Shown here: positions 25,525 through 38,426 of the stretch, one piece after another
Layout of the letters: each line of letters starts with the position of its first letter
Numbering within the stretch: the first letter of the stretch is position 1
DNA from: Cryobacterium algoritolerans
GTDB taxonomy: Bacteria > Actinomycetota > Actinomycetes > Actinomycetales > Microbacteriaceae
Assembly (NCBI RefSeq): GCF_004402785.1
Contig: NZ_SOFP01000046.1
Span: forward strand, 186,001-250,000
Reading direction: 5' to 3'
Length of the DNA stretch: 64,000 nucleotides
The notes under the pieces: generated by a model
Database searches by the model: none
The model's input: the letters and a program-made list of their open reading frames with translations, nothing else
What the model was told of the DNA's origin: nothing
Position numbers and translations under genes: made by a program

Positions 25525-26364
25525 ATGACGGACGCACAGGTACCTCCAGACGAGCCTCCGGCCGCGTCTTCGTCGGTGGACGCCCCGGCCGGGCCCGCAT
25601 CCGGCGCGCCGCCGGGTTCCGGGGCCCGCCCCGCGGTTCCGGAGACCTTCGCCCAGGGAATGGCCGCCGCCGCCAGGCGCGCCGGCTTCGCGTCCGCCGC
25701 CGACGGCGAGCCGATCAGCGGCCACGCCCTGCTCGCGGCGATGGGCGGCATCCGTGGCCTGGTCGAGGCCGTGCTGCCCGGCCTGGTCTTCCTCGTCGTC
25801 TACACGTTCACCCGATCAACCCTGCCTGACCAGTCGCTTCTACTATCCCTGATCGCCCCCGTGGTCATCGGCGTCGTGTTCGCGGTGCTCCGCCGCGCGG
25901 TGCGGCAGACCGTGACCCCGGCCATCGGCGGCCTGCTCGGCGCCGGGTTCAGCGCCGTGCTGGCTCTGTTCTCCGGCAATGCCGCGGATGCCTTCCTGCC
26001 CGGCTTCTGGACCAACGGGGCGTACGGGACGGTGCTGCTGGTGTCGGCCCTTGTCGGCTGGCCGATCCTCGGCCTCGCGGTCGGCTTCCTGATGAATGAC
26101 GGAATCGCGTGGCGGGACGACCCGTCGAAGCGGCGGGTGCTCACTGTCCTCACCCTGTGCTGGGCCGCGCTCTTCGCGCTCCGCCTGATCGTGCAGCTGC
26201 CGCTGTACTTCTCCGGCAATGTCGAGTGGCTCGGCGCGGCCAAGCTGATCATGGGTATTCCGTTGTATGCCCCGCTCCTGGTCGTGTCCTGGCTGATGGT
26301 GCGTTCCGTCTATCCCGCGCCGGGCCATACGGGTACGACGTCTGCCGGGGCGAGCGGGGCCTGA
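25525..26364 (+). CDS. DUF3159 family membrane protein
   Basis: 279 residues from ATG 25525. A Pro/Ala-rich, disordered N-terminus (about 1-55) is followed by ALLAAMGGIRGLVEAVLPGL, the family signature, and about five to six membrane helices (VIGVVFAVLRRAVRQTVTPA; NGAYGTVLLVSALVGWPILG; LIMGIPLYAPLLVVSWLMVR). It is an actinobacterial family of unknown function, usually beside DUF3710. The gene starts 29 bp after the DUF3710 stop and ends 4 bp before the ATPase gene, so all are probably one operon from dut onward. Confidence 0.9.
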   Translation: MTDAQVPPDEPPAASSSVDAPAGPASGAPPGSGARPAVPETFAQGMAAAARRAGFASAADGEPISGHALLAAMGGIRGLVEAVLPGLVFLVVYTFTRSTLPDQSLLLSLIAPVVIGVVFAVLRRAVRQTVTPAIGGLLGAGFSAVLALFSGNAADAFLPGFWTNGAYGTVLLVSALVGWPILGLAVGFLMNDGIAWRDDPSKRRVLTVLTLCWAALFALRLIVQLPLYFSGNVEWLGAAKLIMGIPLYAPLLVVSWLMVRSVYPAPGHTGTTSAGASGA

Positions 26365-26368
26365 CCTC

Positions 26369-28759
26369 ATGGTCGCGGGCGATGAGCTTCCGGGTCTCAC
26401 CGGCGGGGAGGTTGCGCAGCGACTGGCCGACGGTCGCGGAAACGATGCACCGCAGCCGACCTCGCGCACCGTGGGGGACATCCTGCGAGAGAACGTCTTC
26501 ACCCTGTTCAACGCGATCCTCACGGCGTGTTTCGCGGCCGTACTGCTCCTCGGAGACCTACGCGACGGGCTGTTCTACGGGGTTGTCCTCGCGAATGCGC
26601 TGATCGGAATCGTGCAGGAGGTGCGAGCCAAGGTCGTGCTCGACAGACTGGCGCTCCTGTCCACGCCGGAGGTCGCGGTCAAGCGCGACGGGAGGCGGCA
26701 GATCGTGCCGCTGGCCGGGGTCGTCCTGGACGACATCCTCGTGCTGCGGCCGGGCGACCAGGTGCCTGCCGACGCCCGGGTACTGGGCGGGGATGACCTC
26801 GTCGTCGACGAGGCCATGCTGACGGGCGAGTCTGAGCCGCAGACCAAGGTGGCGGGGGACCTGCTGCTGTCCGGCTCGCACGTGGCAGGCGGGACCGGCT
26901 ACGGGGTCGTCACCGCGGTCGGCGCAGCGTCCTACGCGAACAAGCTGACGGTCGAGATCAAGCGACATTCCCTCGTGCGCTCCGAGTTGAGGGCGGCGAC
27001 CAACCGCATCCTTGTCCTGCTGTCCTGGATCCTCGGGCCCGTGATCGTGATCACCCTTCTCGGCCGGGTCTCGACCTACGGCGGAATCGCGGCCCTCGCC
27101 GACTTCAGTGACGGAGACTGGCGCGCCGCCCTCCGCGACGCGGTGGCCAGCGTGGTCGGCATGATCCCGGAAGGTCTCGTGCTGCTGATCAGCCTCGCCT
27201 TCGGGGTGGCCGCGATCCAGCTGGCCAGGCACAAGGTGCTGATCGAGGAACTGGCGGCAGTCGAGGTGCTCGCCCGCGTCGACGTGCTCTGCCTCGACAA
27301 GACCGGCACGCTCACCAGCGGCGAGCTCGTCTTCGACCGGCTCGTCCTCGACCGCGGGGCCCGGCTCGACCCGACACTCGAAACGGGGGCGAGCCGGGCC
27401 CTCGGCGCCTTCGGCGCCGACGATGCCGCCAACCTCACCGCCCGGGTACTCGGCGGCCATTTCTCCACTGACGGCGCCACGGTGCGATCCCGGCTGCCAT
27501 TCGGCTCGGCCCGGAAATACAGCGGTGTCGCACTCGAACACCGGGGAGAGGCATCCGCGTGGCTCCTGGGGGCACCGGAGCGGCTCCTCGCGGGGCACCC
27601 GGACCGCCTCGCCGCGGCGAACGACATCGCCGCAGCCGGCGAACGCACCCTCGCCCTGGTCAGGCTGGGCGGCGACCTGGCAACGAACGCCGCCGACCCG
27701 ACCGACCAGCCCCTGACCCCGGCGGCGCTCGTGGTGTTCCGAGAATCGGTGCGCCCGCACGCTGCCGAGACCCTCCGCTACTTCGCCGGGCAGGGAGTGC
27801 GCGTGATCGTGATGTCCGGTGACAACCCCGTCACGGTCGCGGCCCTCGCCCGCAGGCTCGGCCTCGCCGGGGAGACGGTGAACGCGGCGGGCCTCGCCGA
27901 TGACGCGGGCCTTGCTGCGGCTCTGGGCTCGGCGAGCCTGTTCGGCCGGGTCAGCCCCGAGCAGAAGCGGAAGGCCGTCGCCATCCTCCAGGCCGAGGGC
28001 CGCACCGTCGCGATGACCGGCGACGGGGTCAACGACGCCATGGCGATCAAGGACGCCGACCTCGGCATCGCCATGGGGACTGCGACCCCCGCCACCAAGG
28101 CCGCGTCCCGGCTGGTGCTGCTCGACAACCGGTTCGACCGGCTGCCCGAGGTGCTCTACCTCGGCCGCCGGGTGATCGCCAATGTGGAGCGGGTGGCGAA
28201 CCTGTTCCTGTCGAAGACCGTCTACGGCATCCTGATCGCCCTGACCATGGCGGCCCTCTCGCTACCGTTCCCGTTCCTGCCGCGCCAGCTGACCCTGGTT
28301 TCCGCCCTCGCGATCGGGATCCCCTCGTTCGTGCTGGCCCTCGCCCCGAACCGGCGCATCTACACGCCCGGCGTGCTGCGCCGGATCATCCGATATGCCG
28401 TGCCGACCGGGATGATCGCCGCCGCGACCGTGCTCACGGCCTTCCTCCCGCTCTATCCCCGGATTCCCCTGAACGAGGCCAGGAGCGTCACGACGGTCGC
28501 CCTGTTCGTCGTCTCACTGGCGATCCTGGCCGCGCTGGCCCGGCCGCTCACCGGCCCGCGGTTGGCACTGGTGTTGTCCATGGCGGCGGCAATGGTCCTC
28601 GCCTGCAGCGTGCCGTTCGGCCGGATATTCTTCGCCATTTCGGTTTCGCCGAACCCGGCACTGGCCTTCGGCATCGGGATCGGCCTGTTGGGCGCAGCCG
28701 GCATCGAACTGATGTACCGGTTCGCGAGGCGTCGCGGCTTGATCTTTGACCGCGAATAG
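26369..28759 (+). CDS. P-type ATPase, CtpE-like cation transporter
   Basis: 796 residues with the full P-type ATPase set. The actuator-domain motif MLTGESEPQ lies near 150. The membrane motif VVGMIPEGLVLLISLAF near 258-275 has the IPEG form in place of the CPx of heavy-metal pumps. The phosphorylation site is CLDKTGTLTSGE near 308. The hinge is MTGDGVNDAMAIKDADLG near 552-570. About ten helices are present. The IPEG signature and overall order fit CtpE, which takes up calcium in mycobacteria; the ion here is inferred. It starts 4 bp after the DUF3159 stop. An extended C-terminal membrane region is normal for the subfamily. Confidence 0.88.
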   Translation: MVAGDELPGLTGGEVAQRLADGRGNDAPQPTSRTVGDILRENVFTLFNAILTACFAAVLLLGDLRDGLFYGVVLANALIGIVQEVRAKVVLDRLALLSTPEVAVKRDGRRQIVPLAGVVLDDILVLRPGDQVPADARVLGGDDLVVDEAMLTGESEPQTKVAGDLLLSGSHVAGGTGYGVVTAVGAASYANKLTVEIKRHSLVRSELRAATNRILVLLSWILGPVIVITLLGRVSTYGGIAALADFSDGDWRAALRDAVASVVGMIPEGLVLLISLAFGVAAIQLARHKVLIEELAAVEVLARVDVLCLDKTGTLTSGELVFDRLVLDRGARLDPTLETGASRALGAFGADDAANLTARVLGGHFSTDGATVRSRLPFGSARKYSGVALEHRGEASAWLLGAPERLLAGHPDRLAAANDIAAAGERTLALVRLGGDLATNAADPTDQPLTPAALVVFRESVRPHAAETLRYFAGQGVRVIVMSGDNPVTVAALARRLGLAGETVNAAGLADDAGLAAALGSASLFGRVSPEQKRKAVAILQAEGRTVAMTGDGVNDAMAIKDADLGIAMGTATPATKAASRLVLLDNRFDRLPEVLYLGRRVIANVERVANLFLSKTVYGILIALTMAALSLPFPFLPRQLTLVSALAIGIPSFVLALAPNRRIYTPGVLRRIIRYAVPTGMIAAATVLTAFLPLYPRIPLNEARSVTTVALFVVSLAILAALARPLTGPRLALVLSMAAAMVLACSVPFGRIFFAISVSPNPALAFGIGIGLLGAAGIELMYRFARRRGLIFDRE

Positions 28760-28809
28760 TCCGGAAATGCCGCACGGAATGCTGCCATGCCACTGCGTCA
28801 CGCTAGAGT

Positions 28810-28827
28810 TATCTCTACGTCAAGATA
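28810..28827. promoter_or_regulatory. Operator-like palindrome ahead of acnA
   Basis: TATCTCTACGTCAAGATA: outer TATCT/AGATA and central ACGT are symmetric, 14 of 18 positions in all. It lies about 130 bp upstream of the acnA GTG. I cannot name the regulator. Confidence 0.4.
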
Positions 28828-28960
28828 GTTTGGCGGACAGCATCGACCGGGTGCCGTGCCCGCTGGTTAGGTTAGCCTTGCTGGCAGGGGCAGGCGTCCG
28901 GTCGTCAGGATTGGGGATTGCGGACGGTTTCCCGTCGGTTTCCACAAAGGAGAGGGCAAC

Positions 28961-31780
<2,820 letters not shown>

Positions 31781-31799
31781 CAACTCCCGGCTGGCGCCC

Positions 31800-31844
31800 A
31801 AACCGGCGCGTAGACTCGGTCTGACCGAATCCACGCGCCGGTTT
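31800..31844 (+). terminator. Hairpin after acnA
   Basis: Perfect 12-bp arms AAACCGGCGCGT (31800-31811) and ACGCGCCGGTTT (31833-31844), with a smaller inner hairpin TCGGTCTGACCGA. The short T run is part of the stem. It separates acnA from dxs. Confidence 0.65.
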
Positions 31845-31879
31845 CCCTCGGCGCCTGGCCAACGTGAAAGGTGTTCTTG

Positions 31880-33835
31880 ATGGGTCTTCTGGAGACAATT
31901 TCCGGTCCCCGTGATCTCGATGGTCTTTCGAACCAACAACTCATCGAACTGGCCGCCGAAGTGCGGGCGTTCCTGGTCAGCGAGGTCGCGAAGACCGGCG
32001 GGCACCTCGGGCCCAACCTCGGCGTCGTCGAGATGACGATCGCCATCCACCGGGTCTTCGAATCGCCGCGGGACGCCATCGTGTTCGACACTGGCCACCA
32101 GACCTACGTGCACAAGATGCTGACCGGGCGCCAGGACTTCAGCAAGCTGCGGCAGCGCGGCGGTTTGGCGGGCTACCCGCAGCGTGCGGAGTCGGTGCAC
32201 GACATCGTCGAGAGCTCCCATGCCTCGAGCTCGCTGTCCTGGGCCGACGGGATCTCCCGAGCCTTCGAGATAACCGGGCAGAGCGACCGCCACGTGATCG
32301 CTGTGGTCGGTGACGGCTCCCTCACCGGGGGAATGACCTGGGAAGCCCTCAACAACATCAGCGACGACAACACCCGGCGCCTGATCATCGTCGTCAACGA
32401 CAACGGCCGCTCCTATGCGCCCACCATCGGCGGCATGGCCAGGTTCCTCAACACCGTGCGCACCCGGAAAAGCTATCGGGCGGCCTACCTGACCAGCCGC
32501 CAGGCCTTCGATCACATGGGTGCTCCCGCGCGGGCCTTCTTCCGCGGTGTTCGCGGCGGGCTGCACGGCTTCCTCGCCCGCGTCACCAATAACGAGGCGC
32601 TCTACTCGAACCTCGACATCAAGTACATCGGCCCGGTCGACGGCCACGACATGGCGGCCATGCTCGAGGCCCTTCGCCAGGCCAAAGGCTACGGGGCCCC
32701 GGTGATCGTGCACACGATCACGCAGAAAGGCAAAGGCTACGACCCGGCCATGCAGGATGAGGCCGACCAGTTTCATGCCGTCGGCCAGATCGACCCGGAG
32801 ACCGGTGAATCGACCGAATCGGCCGGTGCGCCGTCGTGGACCTCTGTCTTCGCCGACGAGCTCCTCCGTCTCGCCACCCTCGAGGAGCGGATCGTCGGCA
32901 TCACCGCCGCGATGCTCCGCCCAACCGGACTGCACAAGATGGCCGAGCGGTTCCCCGACCGCGTCCACGACGTGGGGATCGCCGAGCAGCACGCCGTGAC
33001 GAGCGCGGCCGGCCTCGCCTTCGGCGGCCTGCACCCGGTCGTCGCGCTCTACGCCACCTTCATCAACCGGGCCTTCGACCAGGTGCTGATGGATGTCGCC
33101 CTGCACAAGGCCGGTGTCACCTTCGTGCTCGACCGGGCCGGCGTGACCGGTCCGGACGGCCCGAGCCACCACGGAATCTGGGACCTGGCCATCCTCCAGG
33201 TCGTGCCTGGTATTCGTCTCGCCGCCCCCCGGGACTCGATCCGGCTGCGCGAGGAGCTCGAGGAGGCCGTCAAGGTCGACGACGGACCGACCGTGTTGCG
33301 CTTCCCCAAGGGGAGCACCGGAGTCGAATTCGACGCCATCCGCCGTCTCGACGACGGGGTGGACGTGCTCCTGGAATCCAGCCAGAACGATGTGCTCATC
33401 GTCACGGTCGGACCCATGGCCGGGATGGGTCTCGACGTCGCGCAGCGCCTCGCCGCGCAGGGAATCGGCGCCACCGTCGTCGACCCGCGCTGGGTTGTGC
33501 CGGTGCCGAAAAGCATCATCGGGCTTGCCGCCGAGCACCGGATCGTCGTCACCATCGAGGACGGCATCCGGGTCGGCGGTATCGGCACCCGGATCCGCCA
33601 GGACCTGCGCGAGGCCGGCGTGGACACGGCTGTGACCGAACTCGGCCTGCCCGACGAGTTCCTCGACCACGGCACCCGGGCGGAGATCCTCGAGCACGCG
33701 GGGCTGACCCCGCAACACATCGCCCGCGACGTCGTCGCCATGGTGCTCGGCAGCAAGATCCCGCACGCCAGGGCGTTGCCGGCCGACCACACCGACACGG
33801 GCTCGATCACGGTCAACCGCGCCCAGAAGGACTGA
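31880..33835 (+). CDS. dxs: 1-deoxy-D-xylulose-5-phosphate synthase
   Basis: 651 residues from ATG 31880, which follows AAAGGTG; an upstream in-frame start at 31871 is less likely. First enzyme of the MEP isoprenoid pathway: condenses pyruvate and glyceraldehyde 3-phosphate using thiamine diphosphate. The cofactor site VGDGSLTGGMTWEALNN is near 148-164. The GHxYVHK-type His motif FDTGHQTYVHKMLTGR is near 70-85. The transketolase pyrimidine domain has VGIAEQHAVTSAAGLAFGG near 368-386 and GPSHHGIWDLA near 425. Length is usual. The aldo/keto reductase gene follows after 27 bp. Confidence 0.95.
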   Translation: MGLLETISGPRDLDGLSNQQLIELAAEVRAFLVSEVAKTGGHLGPNLGVVEMTIAIHRVFESPRDAIVFDTGHQTYVHKMLTGRQDFSKLRQRGGLAGYPQRAESVHDIVESSHASSSLSWADGISRAFEITGQSDRHVIAVVGDGSLTGGMTWEALNNISDDNTRRLIIVVNDNGRSYAPTIGGMARFLNTVRTRKSYRAAYLTSRQAFDHMGAPARAFFRGVRGGLHGFLARVTNNEALYSNLDIKYIGPVDGHDMAAMLEALRQAKGYGAPVIVHTITQKGKGYDPAMQDEADQFHAVGQIDPETGESTESAGAPSWTSVFADELLRLATLEERIVGITAAMLRPTGLHKMAERFPDRVHDVGIAEQHAVTSAAGLAFGGLHPVVALYATFINRAFDQVLMDVALHKAGVTFVLDRAGVTGPDGPSHHGIWDLAILQVVPGIRLAAPRDSIRLREELEEAVKVDDGPTVLRFPKGSTGVEFDAIRRLDDGVDVLLESSQNDVLIVTVGPMAGMGLDVAQRLAAQGIGATVVDPRWVVPVPKSIIGLAAEHRIVVTIEDGIRVGGIGTRIRQDLREAGVDTAVTELGLPDEFLDHGTRAEILEHAGLTPQHIARDVVAMVLGSKIPHARALPADHTDTGSITVNRAQKD

Positions 33836-33862
33836 CTGGGCCTCTGAGAGGAATTCACCCGC

Positions 33863-34866
<1,004 letters not shown>

Positions 34867-34884
34867 TCAGGGGCTTCAGCCGCC

Positions 34885-34962
34885 GGTCGAGCATCACCCC
34901 GGTGGTCGAGCTTGTCGAGACCGGATCTCGACAAGCTCGATCAGTGCGGGGTGTGCTCGACC
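34885..34962. repeat. Nested palindromic GGTCGAGC repeat, probable bidirectional terminator
   Basis: Inner perfect hairpin: TCGAGCTTGTCGAGA (34906-34920), loop CCGGA, TCTCGACAAGCTCGA (34926-34940). Outer arms: 34885-34902 pairs with 34946-34962 with one bulge. It lies 45 bp after the aldo/keto reductase stop and 23 bp after the fadB stop, between convergent genes. Confidence 0.8.
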
Positions 34963-34984
34963 ACCGCTGTTACTCGGTCACCCG

Positions 34985-37147
34985 CTACTCGGCCGCGATG
35001 GCCAGTGCCGGAACCGCTCCGACGCCGCGGATCGGCGGCGTGTGGAATGTGCCTCCGAAGACTCGCTCGCTCGCGCCCACACGGTCGAGGTACGGCGTGA
35101 CCCCGCCCATTTGGAACGGGTAGCCGGCGCCGAGGATCATGCACAGGTCGATGTCCTCTGCCGCGTGCACGACGTCGTCATCCAGCATCCGGTTGATCTC
35201 GTCGGCAAGGCCATCCTCGAACCGGCGCTGCAGTTCCGCGGCAGTCATCGGGGTGGTGCCACCCGCGACGATCTTCAGGGCGCCCTTGTCATACCCCTTG
35301 ATCTTGCCCTTCGCGTCGCGGTCGAGGAGCTTGCCATGTTCGGCGAGCCTGTGCAGGTTCGTGCTCTCGAAGAACCGGTCGGGGAAGGCGGCGTGATGGG
35401 TGTCCAGGACGTGTGCGCCCACCTTGAGGCCGACCAGTTCGAGCAGTTCGAACGGTGTCATCGGCAGTCCGAACGGGGCGATCGCCTCGGAGACGACATC
35501 GAACGGGGTGCCGGTGTCGACGGCGTGCATGGCCTCGCCGAGCACCTTGGCGAGAACGCGGTTGACTACGAATCCGGGGGTGTCCCGGGTGATCACCGCG
35601 TTCTTCTTCAGTTTGCCCGCGACGACCATGGCCGTTGACAGGGTGACATCGCTGGTCTGCGGGGTGTTCACCACCTCGATCAGCGGCATGACGGCGACGG
35701 GGTTGAAGAAGTGGAAGCCGACCAGCCGTTCGGGGTGGGAGAGCTTCGCACCGATCTGCTCGACCGACAGTGATGATGTGTTGGTGGCGAGGATGGCGTC
35801 GGGAGCGATGAATTTCTCGATCTCGGCGAAGACGTCCTGTTTGACGCCCAGCTCCTCGAAGACGGCCTCGATCACCCAGTCGGCGTCGGCGAACTGCGCC
35901 TTGTCCGTGGTTCCGGTGACCAGCGCGCGGAGCCGGTTGGCCTCATCGGAGGTGATCCGCTTCTTGGTCTCCAGGGCGATGATCTCGTCGTGGATGTAGG
36001 CGACGCCCTTGTCGACCCTGGCCTGGTCGAGGTCAGTGATCACGACGGGCACACGCAGCCGCCGCACGAACAAGAGGGCGAACTGGCTGGCCATCAGCCC
36101 GGCGCCGATGACGCCGACCTTCCTGATCGGGCGAGCCAGGGCCTTGTCCGGGGCGCCGGCCGGGCGCTTGGCGCGCTTCTGCACGAGGTTGAACGCGTAG
36201 ATGCTCGCCTGCAGTTGATCGCCGGAGATGAGCCCGGCCAGAGCGTCGTCCTCTCGTTCGAAGCCCTCCTGCCTGGTGCCGCTCTTGGCGGCCTTGACCA
36301 GGTCGAGCGCGACATAGGGCGAGGCGGCGACGGTACCGATCCGGCTCTCCAGCATCCGCCGGGCGATGCCAACGGCCGCATCCCATTTCACGAGTCGTTC
36401 GACCTTGCCCGGGAGGTTCGGCCTGGTCACCGTCTCGGATCCCGCGATGACCCGGTCGGCCCACGCGATCGAACTCTCGAGGAAGGTCGCGGAGGCGAAG
36501 ATGACGTCGGCGATGCCGAGTTCGAGGGCATCCGTCGCCTTGAGCACCCGGTTCTTGAGCGGGTTCTCGATGATCACCTTGAGCGCGTTCTCGATCCCGA
36601 CCAGGTTCGGCAGGAGGTACGAGCCGCCCCAACCGGGGATCAGCCCGAGGGAGACCTCCGGCAGCGCGATCGCCGGGACGGAGGCGTCAACGGTGCGGTA
36701 GTCCGCGTTCAGGGCGATCTCGAGTCCGCCGCCGAGTGCGAGCCCGTTGATGAAGACAAAGGAGGGCACGCCCAGCTCCGACTGCTTGCCGAGAGCGTGG
36801 TGGCCGAGCTGAGCGAGCAGCTTGCCGGTGGCAAGCGACGGGATCTCGCTGACCTTGCTCAGATCGGCGCCCGCGGCGAGGAAGTACGGTTTGCCGGTGA
36901 CGGCGACGCCGTGGATCTCCCCACGCGCAGCGCGCTGCTTCAGGACGTCCATGGTGGCCGAGAACTCCAGCAGCGTTACCGGGCCAAGGGTGTTCGGGCG
37001 GGTGTGATCCCTGCCGTTGTCGAGCGTGACCAGGGCGAGGGTACGGCCGTGGGAGAGCGGGACATCCCTGACGAAGGAATGGGTGACGACCTCGTCGGTC
37101 GACAGGTCGACCAGCGGGGAGAAATCGAGTGTGGAGTAGTCGCTCAT
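34985..37147 (-). CDS. fadB: Fatty acid oxidation multienzyme: enoyl-CoA hydratase / 3-hydroxyacyl-CoA dehydrogenase
   Basis: 720 residues. The N-terminal crotonase domain (about 1-310) has GLALGGGLEIALNADYRTVD and LPEVSLGLIPGWGGSYLLPN with the two catalytic Glu. The NAD-binding dehydrogenase domain begins at KVGVIGAGLMASQFALLFVR near 342-361 and has NTSSLSVEQIG and VGFHFFNPVAVMPLIEVVN. A C-terminal dimerisation domain follows. Such proteins carry out the second and third steps of beta-oxidation and pair with a thiolase. It starts 3 bp after the fadA stop, in one operon. Length matches the actinobacterial FadB/FadJ-like form. Confidence 0.93.
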   Translation of the reverse strand: MSDYSTLDFSPLVDLSTDEVVTHSFVRDVPLSHGRTLALVTLDNGRDHTRPNTLGPVTLLEFSATMDVLKQRAARGEIHGVAVTGKPYFLAAGADLSKVSEIPSLATGKLLAQLGHHALGKQSELGVPSFVFINGLALGGGLEIALNADYRTVDASVPAIALPEVSLGLIPGWGGSYLLPNLVGIENALKVIIENPLKNRVLKATDALELGIADVIFASATFLESSIAWADRVIAGSETVTRPNLPGKVERLVKWDAAVGIARRMLESRIGTVAASPYVALDLVKAAKSGTRQEGFEREDDALAGLISGDQLQASIYAFNLVQKRAKRPAGAPDKALARPIRKVGVIGAGLMASQFALLFVRRLRVPVVITDLDQARVDKGVAYIHDEIIALETKKRITSDEANRLRALVTGTTDKAQFADADWVIEAVFEELGVKQDVFAEIEKFIAPDAILATNTSSLSVEQIGAKLSHPERLVGFHFFNPVAVMPLIEVVNTPQTSDVTLSTAMVVAGKLKKNAVITRDTPGFVVNRVLAKVLGEAMHAVDTGTPFDVVSEAIAPFGLPMTPFELLELVGLKVGAHVLDTHHAAFPDRFFESTNLHRLAEHGKLLDRDAKGKIKGYDKGALKIVAGGTTPMTAAELQRRFEDGLADEINRMLDDDVVHAAEDIDLCMILGAGYPFQMGGVTPYLDRVGASERVFGGTFHTPPIRGVGAVPALAIAAE

Positions 37148-37150
37148 CGC

Positions 37151-38350
37151 TTACTTGGCCTTCCGGTTGAAGTGTGGGTTCTCCCAAATTACGGTGCCGC
37201 CCTGACCGAGGCCGATGCACATGGCGGTCAGTCCGTAGCGCACCTCGGGGTGCTCGCTGAATTGGCGGGCAAGTTGGTTCATCAGGCGCACGCCCGAGGA
37301 CGCGAGAGGGTGGCCGATCGCGATGGCGCCGCCGTATTCATTGACCCGCGGGTCGTCATCGTCGATGCCGAAGTGGTCGAGGAACGAGATGACCTGCACG
37401 GCGAAGGCCTCGTTGAGCTCGAAGAGCCCGATGTCGGTGATGCTGAGGCCGGCCTTGCGGAGGGCCTTCTCCGTGGACGGAACCGGTCCGAGGCCCATCA
37501 CCTCAGGCTCGACCCCGGCGAAGGCGAAGCTGACCATCTTCATCTTGACGGTGAGGCCGAGTTCCTTGGCCGCCTTGCCACTGGCGAGGAGGCAGGCACT
37601 GGCGCCGTCGTTGAGTCCGGAGGCGTTGCCGGCCGTGATCCGGCCGTACGGACGGAACGGAGTCTTCAGGCCGGCCAGGCCCTCCAGGGTGGTTTCGGGG
37701 CGTGGTGCCTCGTCGCGGGTCGCGAGTCCCCAGCCGGCCTCACTGCGGATCGCAACGGGGATCAGGTCGGGCTGAATCTTGTCGGCGGTGTACGCGGCGG
37801 CGACCTTCTGCTGGCTGCGGAGCGCGAAACGGTCGGAACGTTCCTTGGTGTACGAGGGAAAGCGGTCGTGGATGCGTTCGGCCGTGGCACCCATGATGAG
37901 GGCGTCATCGCTGACCAGACGCTCGGCCAGGAAGCGGGGGTTCGGGTCGACACCGGATCCCATCGGGTGGCGTCCCATGTGCTCGACGCCGCCGGCGATG
38001 GCCAGGTCATATGCGCCGAATCCGATGGCGGAACCCATGGTGGTCACGGCGGTCATGGCGCCGGCGCACATGCGGTCGATCGCGAAACCGGGTACCGACT
38101 TCGGCAGCCCGGACAGCAGGGCAGCGGTTCGACCGAGGGTGAGACCCTGGTCGCCGGACTGAGTCGTCGCGGCGATGGCAACGTCGTCGATGCGTTCGCC
38201 GGGGACCGCAGGGTTGCGTTCAAGCAAGCCCATCATGGCCTTGACGACCAGGTCGTCTGCCCGGGTGTTCCAGTACATTCCCTTTTCACCGGCTCGCCCG
38301 AACGGGGTGCGAACCCCGTCCACGAAGACGACTTCTGTTCTATCGGCCAC
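37151..38350 (-). CDS. fadA: Acetyl-CoA acyltransferase (3-ketoacyl-CoA thiolase)
   Basis: 399 residues from GTG 38350, with GGAGG at good spacing; the frame is open far upstream but that region overlaps rnd. Final step of beta-oxidation: thiolytic cleavage of 3-ketoacyl-CoA. The nucleophile Cys is in FAIDRMCAGAMTAVTTMGSA near 95. GGAIAIGHPLASSGVRLMNQ (His, about 345-365) and TAMCIGLGQGGTVIWEN (Cys, about 380-395) complete the site. It forms a two-gene operon with fadB, matching the FadBA complex. An inverted repeat around a -10-like box sits 33-49 bp upstream. Confidence 0.94.
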   Translation of the reverse strand: MADRTEVVFVDGVRTPFGRAGEKGMYWNTRADDLVVKAMMGLLERNPAVPGERIDDVAIAATTQSGDQGLTLGRTAALLSGLPKSVPGFAIDRMCAGAMTAVTTMGSAIGFGAYDLAIAGGVEHMGRHPMGSGVDPNPRFLAERLVSDDALIMGATAERIHDRFPSYTKERSDRFALRSQQKVAAAYTADKIQPDLIPVAIRSEAGWGLATRDEAPRPETTLEGLAGLKTPFRPYGRITAGNASGLNDGASACLLASGKAAKELGLTVKMKMVSFAFAGVEPEVMGLGPVPSTEKALRKAGLSITDIGLFELNEAFAVQVISFLDHFGIDDDDPRVNEYGGAIAIGHPLASSGVRLMNQLARQFSEHPEVRYGLTAMCIGLGQGGTVIWENPHFNRKAK

Positions 38351-38370
38351 TTTGCCTCCATCAATCCAAC

Positions 38371-38399
38371 GGGTGTCGGTCGATCCTAAGGTGACACCC
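38371..38399 (-). promoter_or_regulatory. Inverted repeat overlapping the fadA promoter
   Basis: GGGTGTC (38371-38377) and GACACCC (38393-38399) flank a TAGGAT -10-like box read on the minus strand. The arrangement suits a repressor site for the fadAB operon. The regulator is unknown. Confidence 0.45.
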
Positions 38400-38426
38400 T
38401 GGGTCAGAAGAATCCTTGGACGGTTC

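Noticed and set aside
35990-38389. A long plus-strand reading frame opposite fadB and fadA
   Set aside because: It has no domain, and the opposite strand carries two complete enzymes with active-site motifs.
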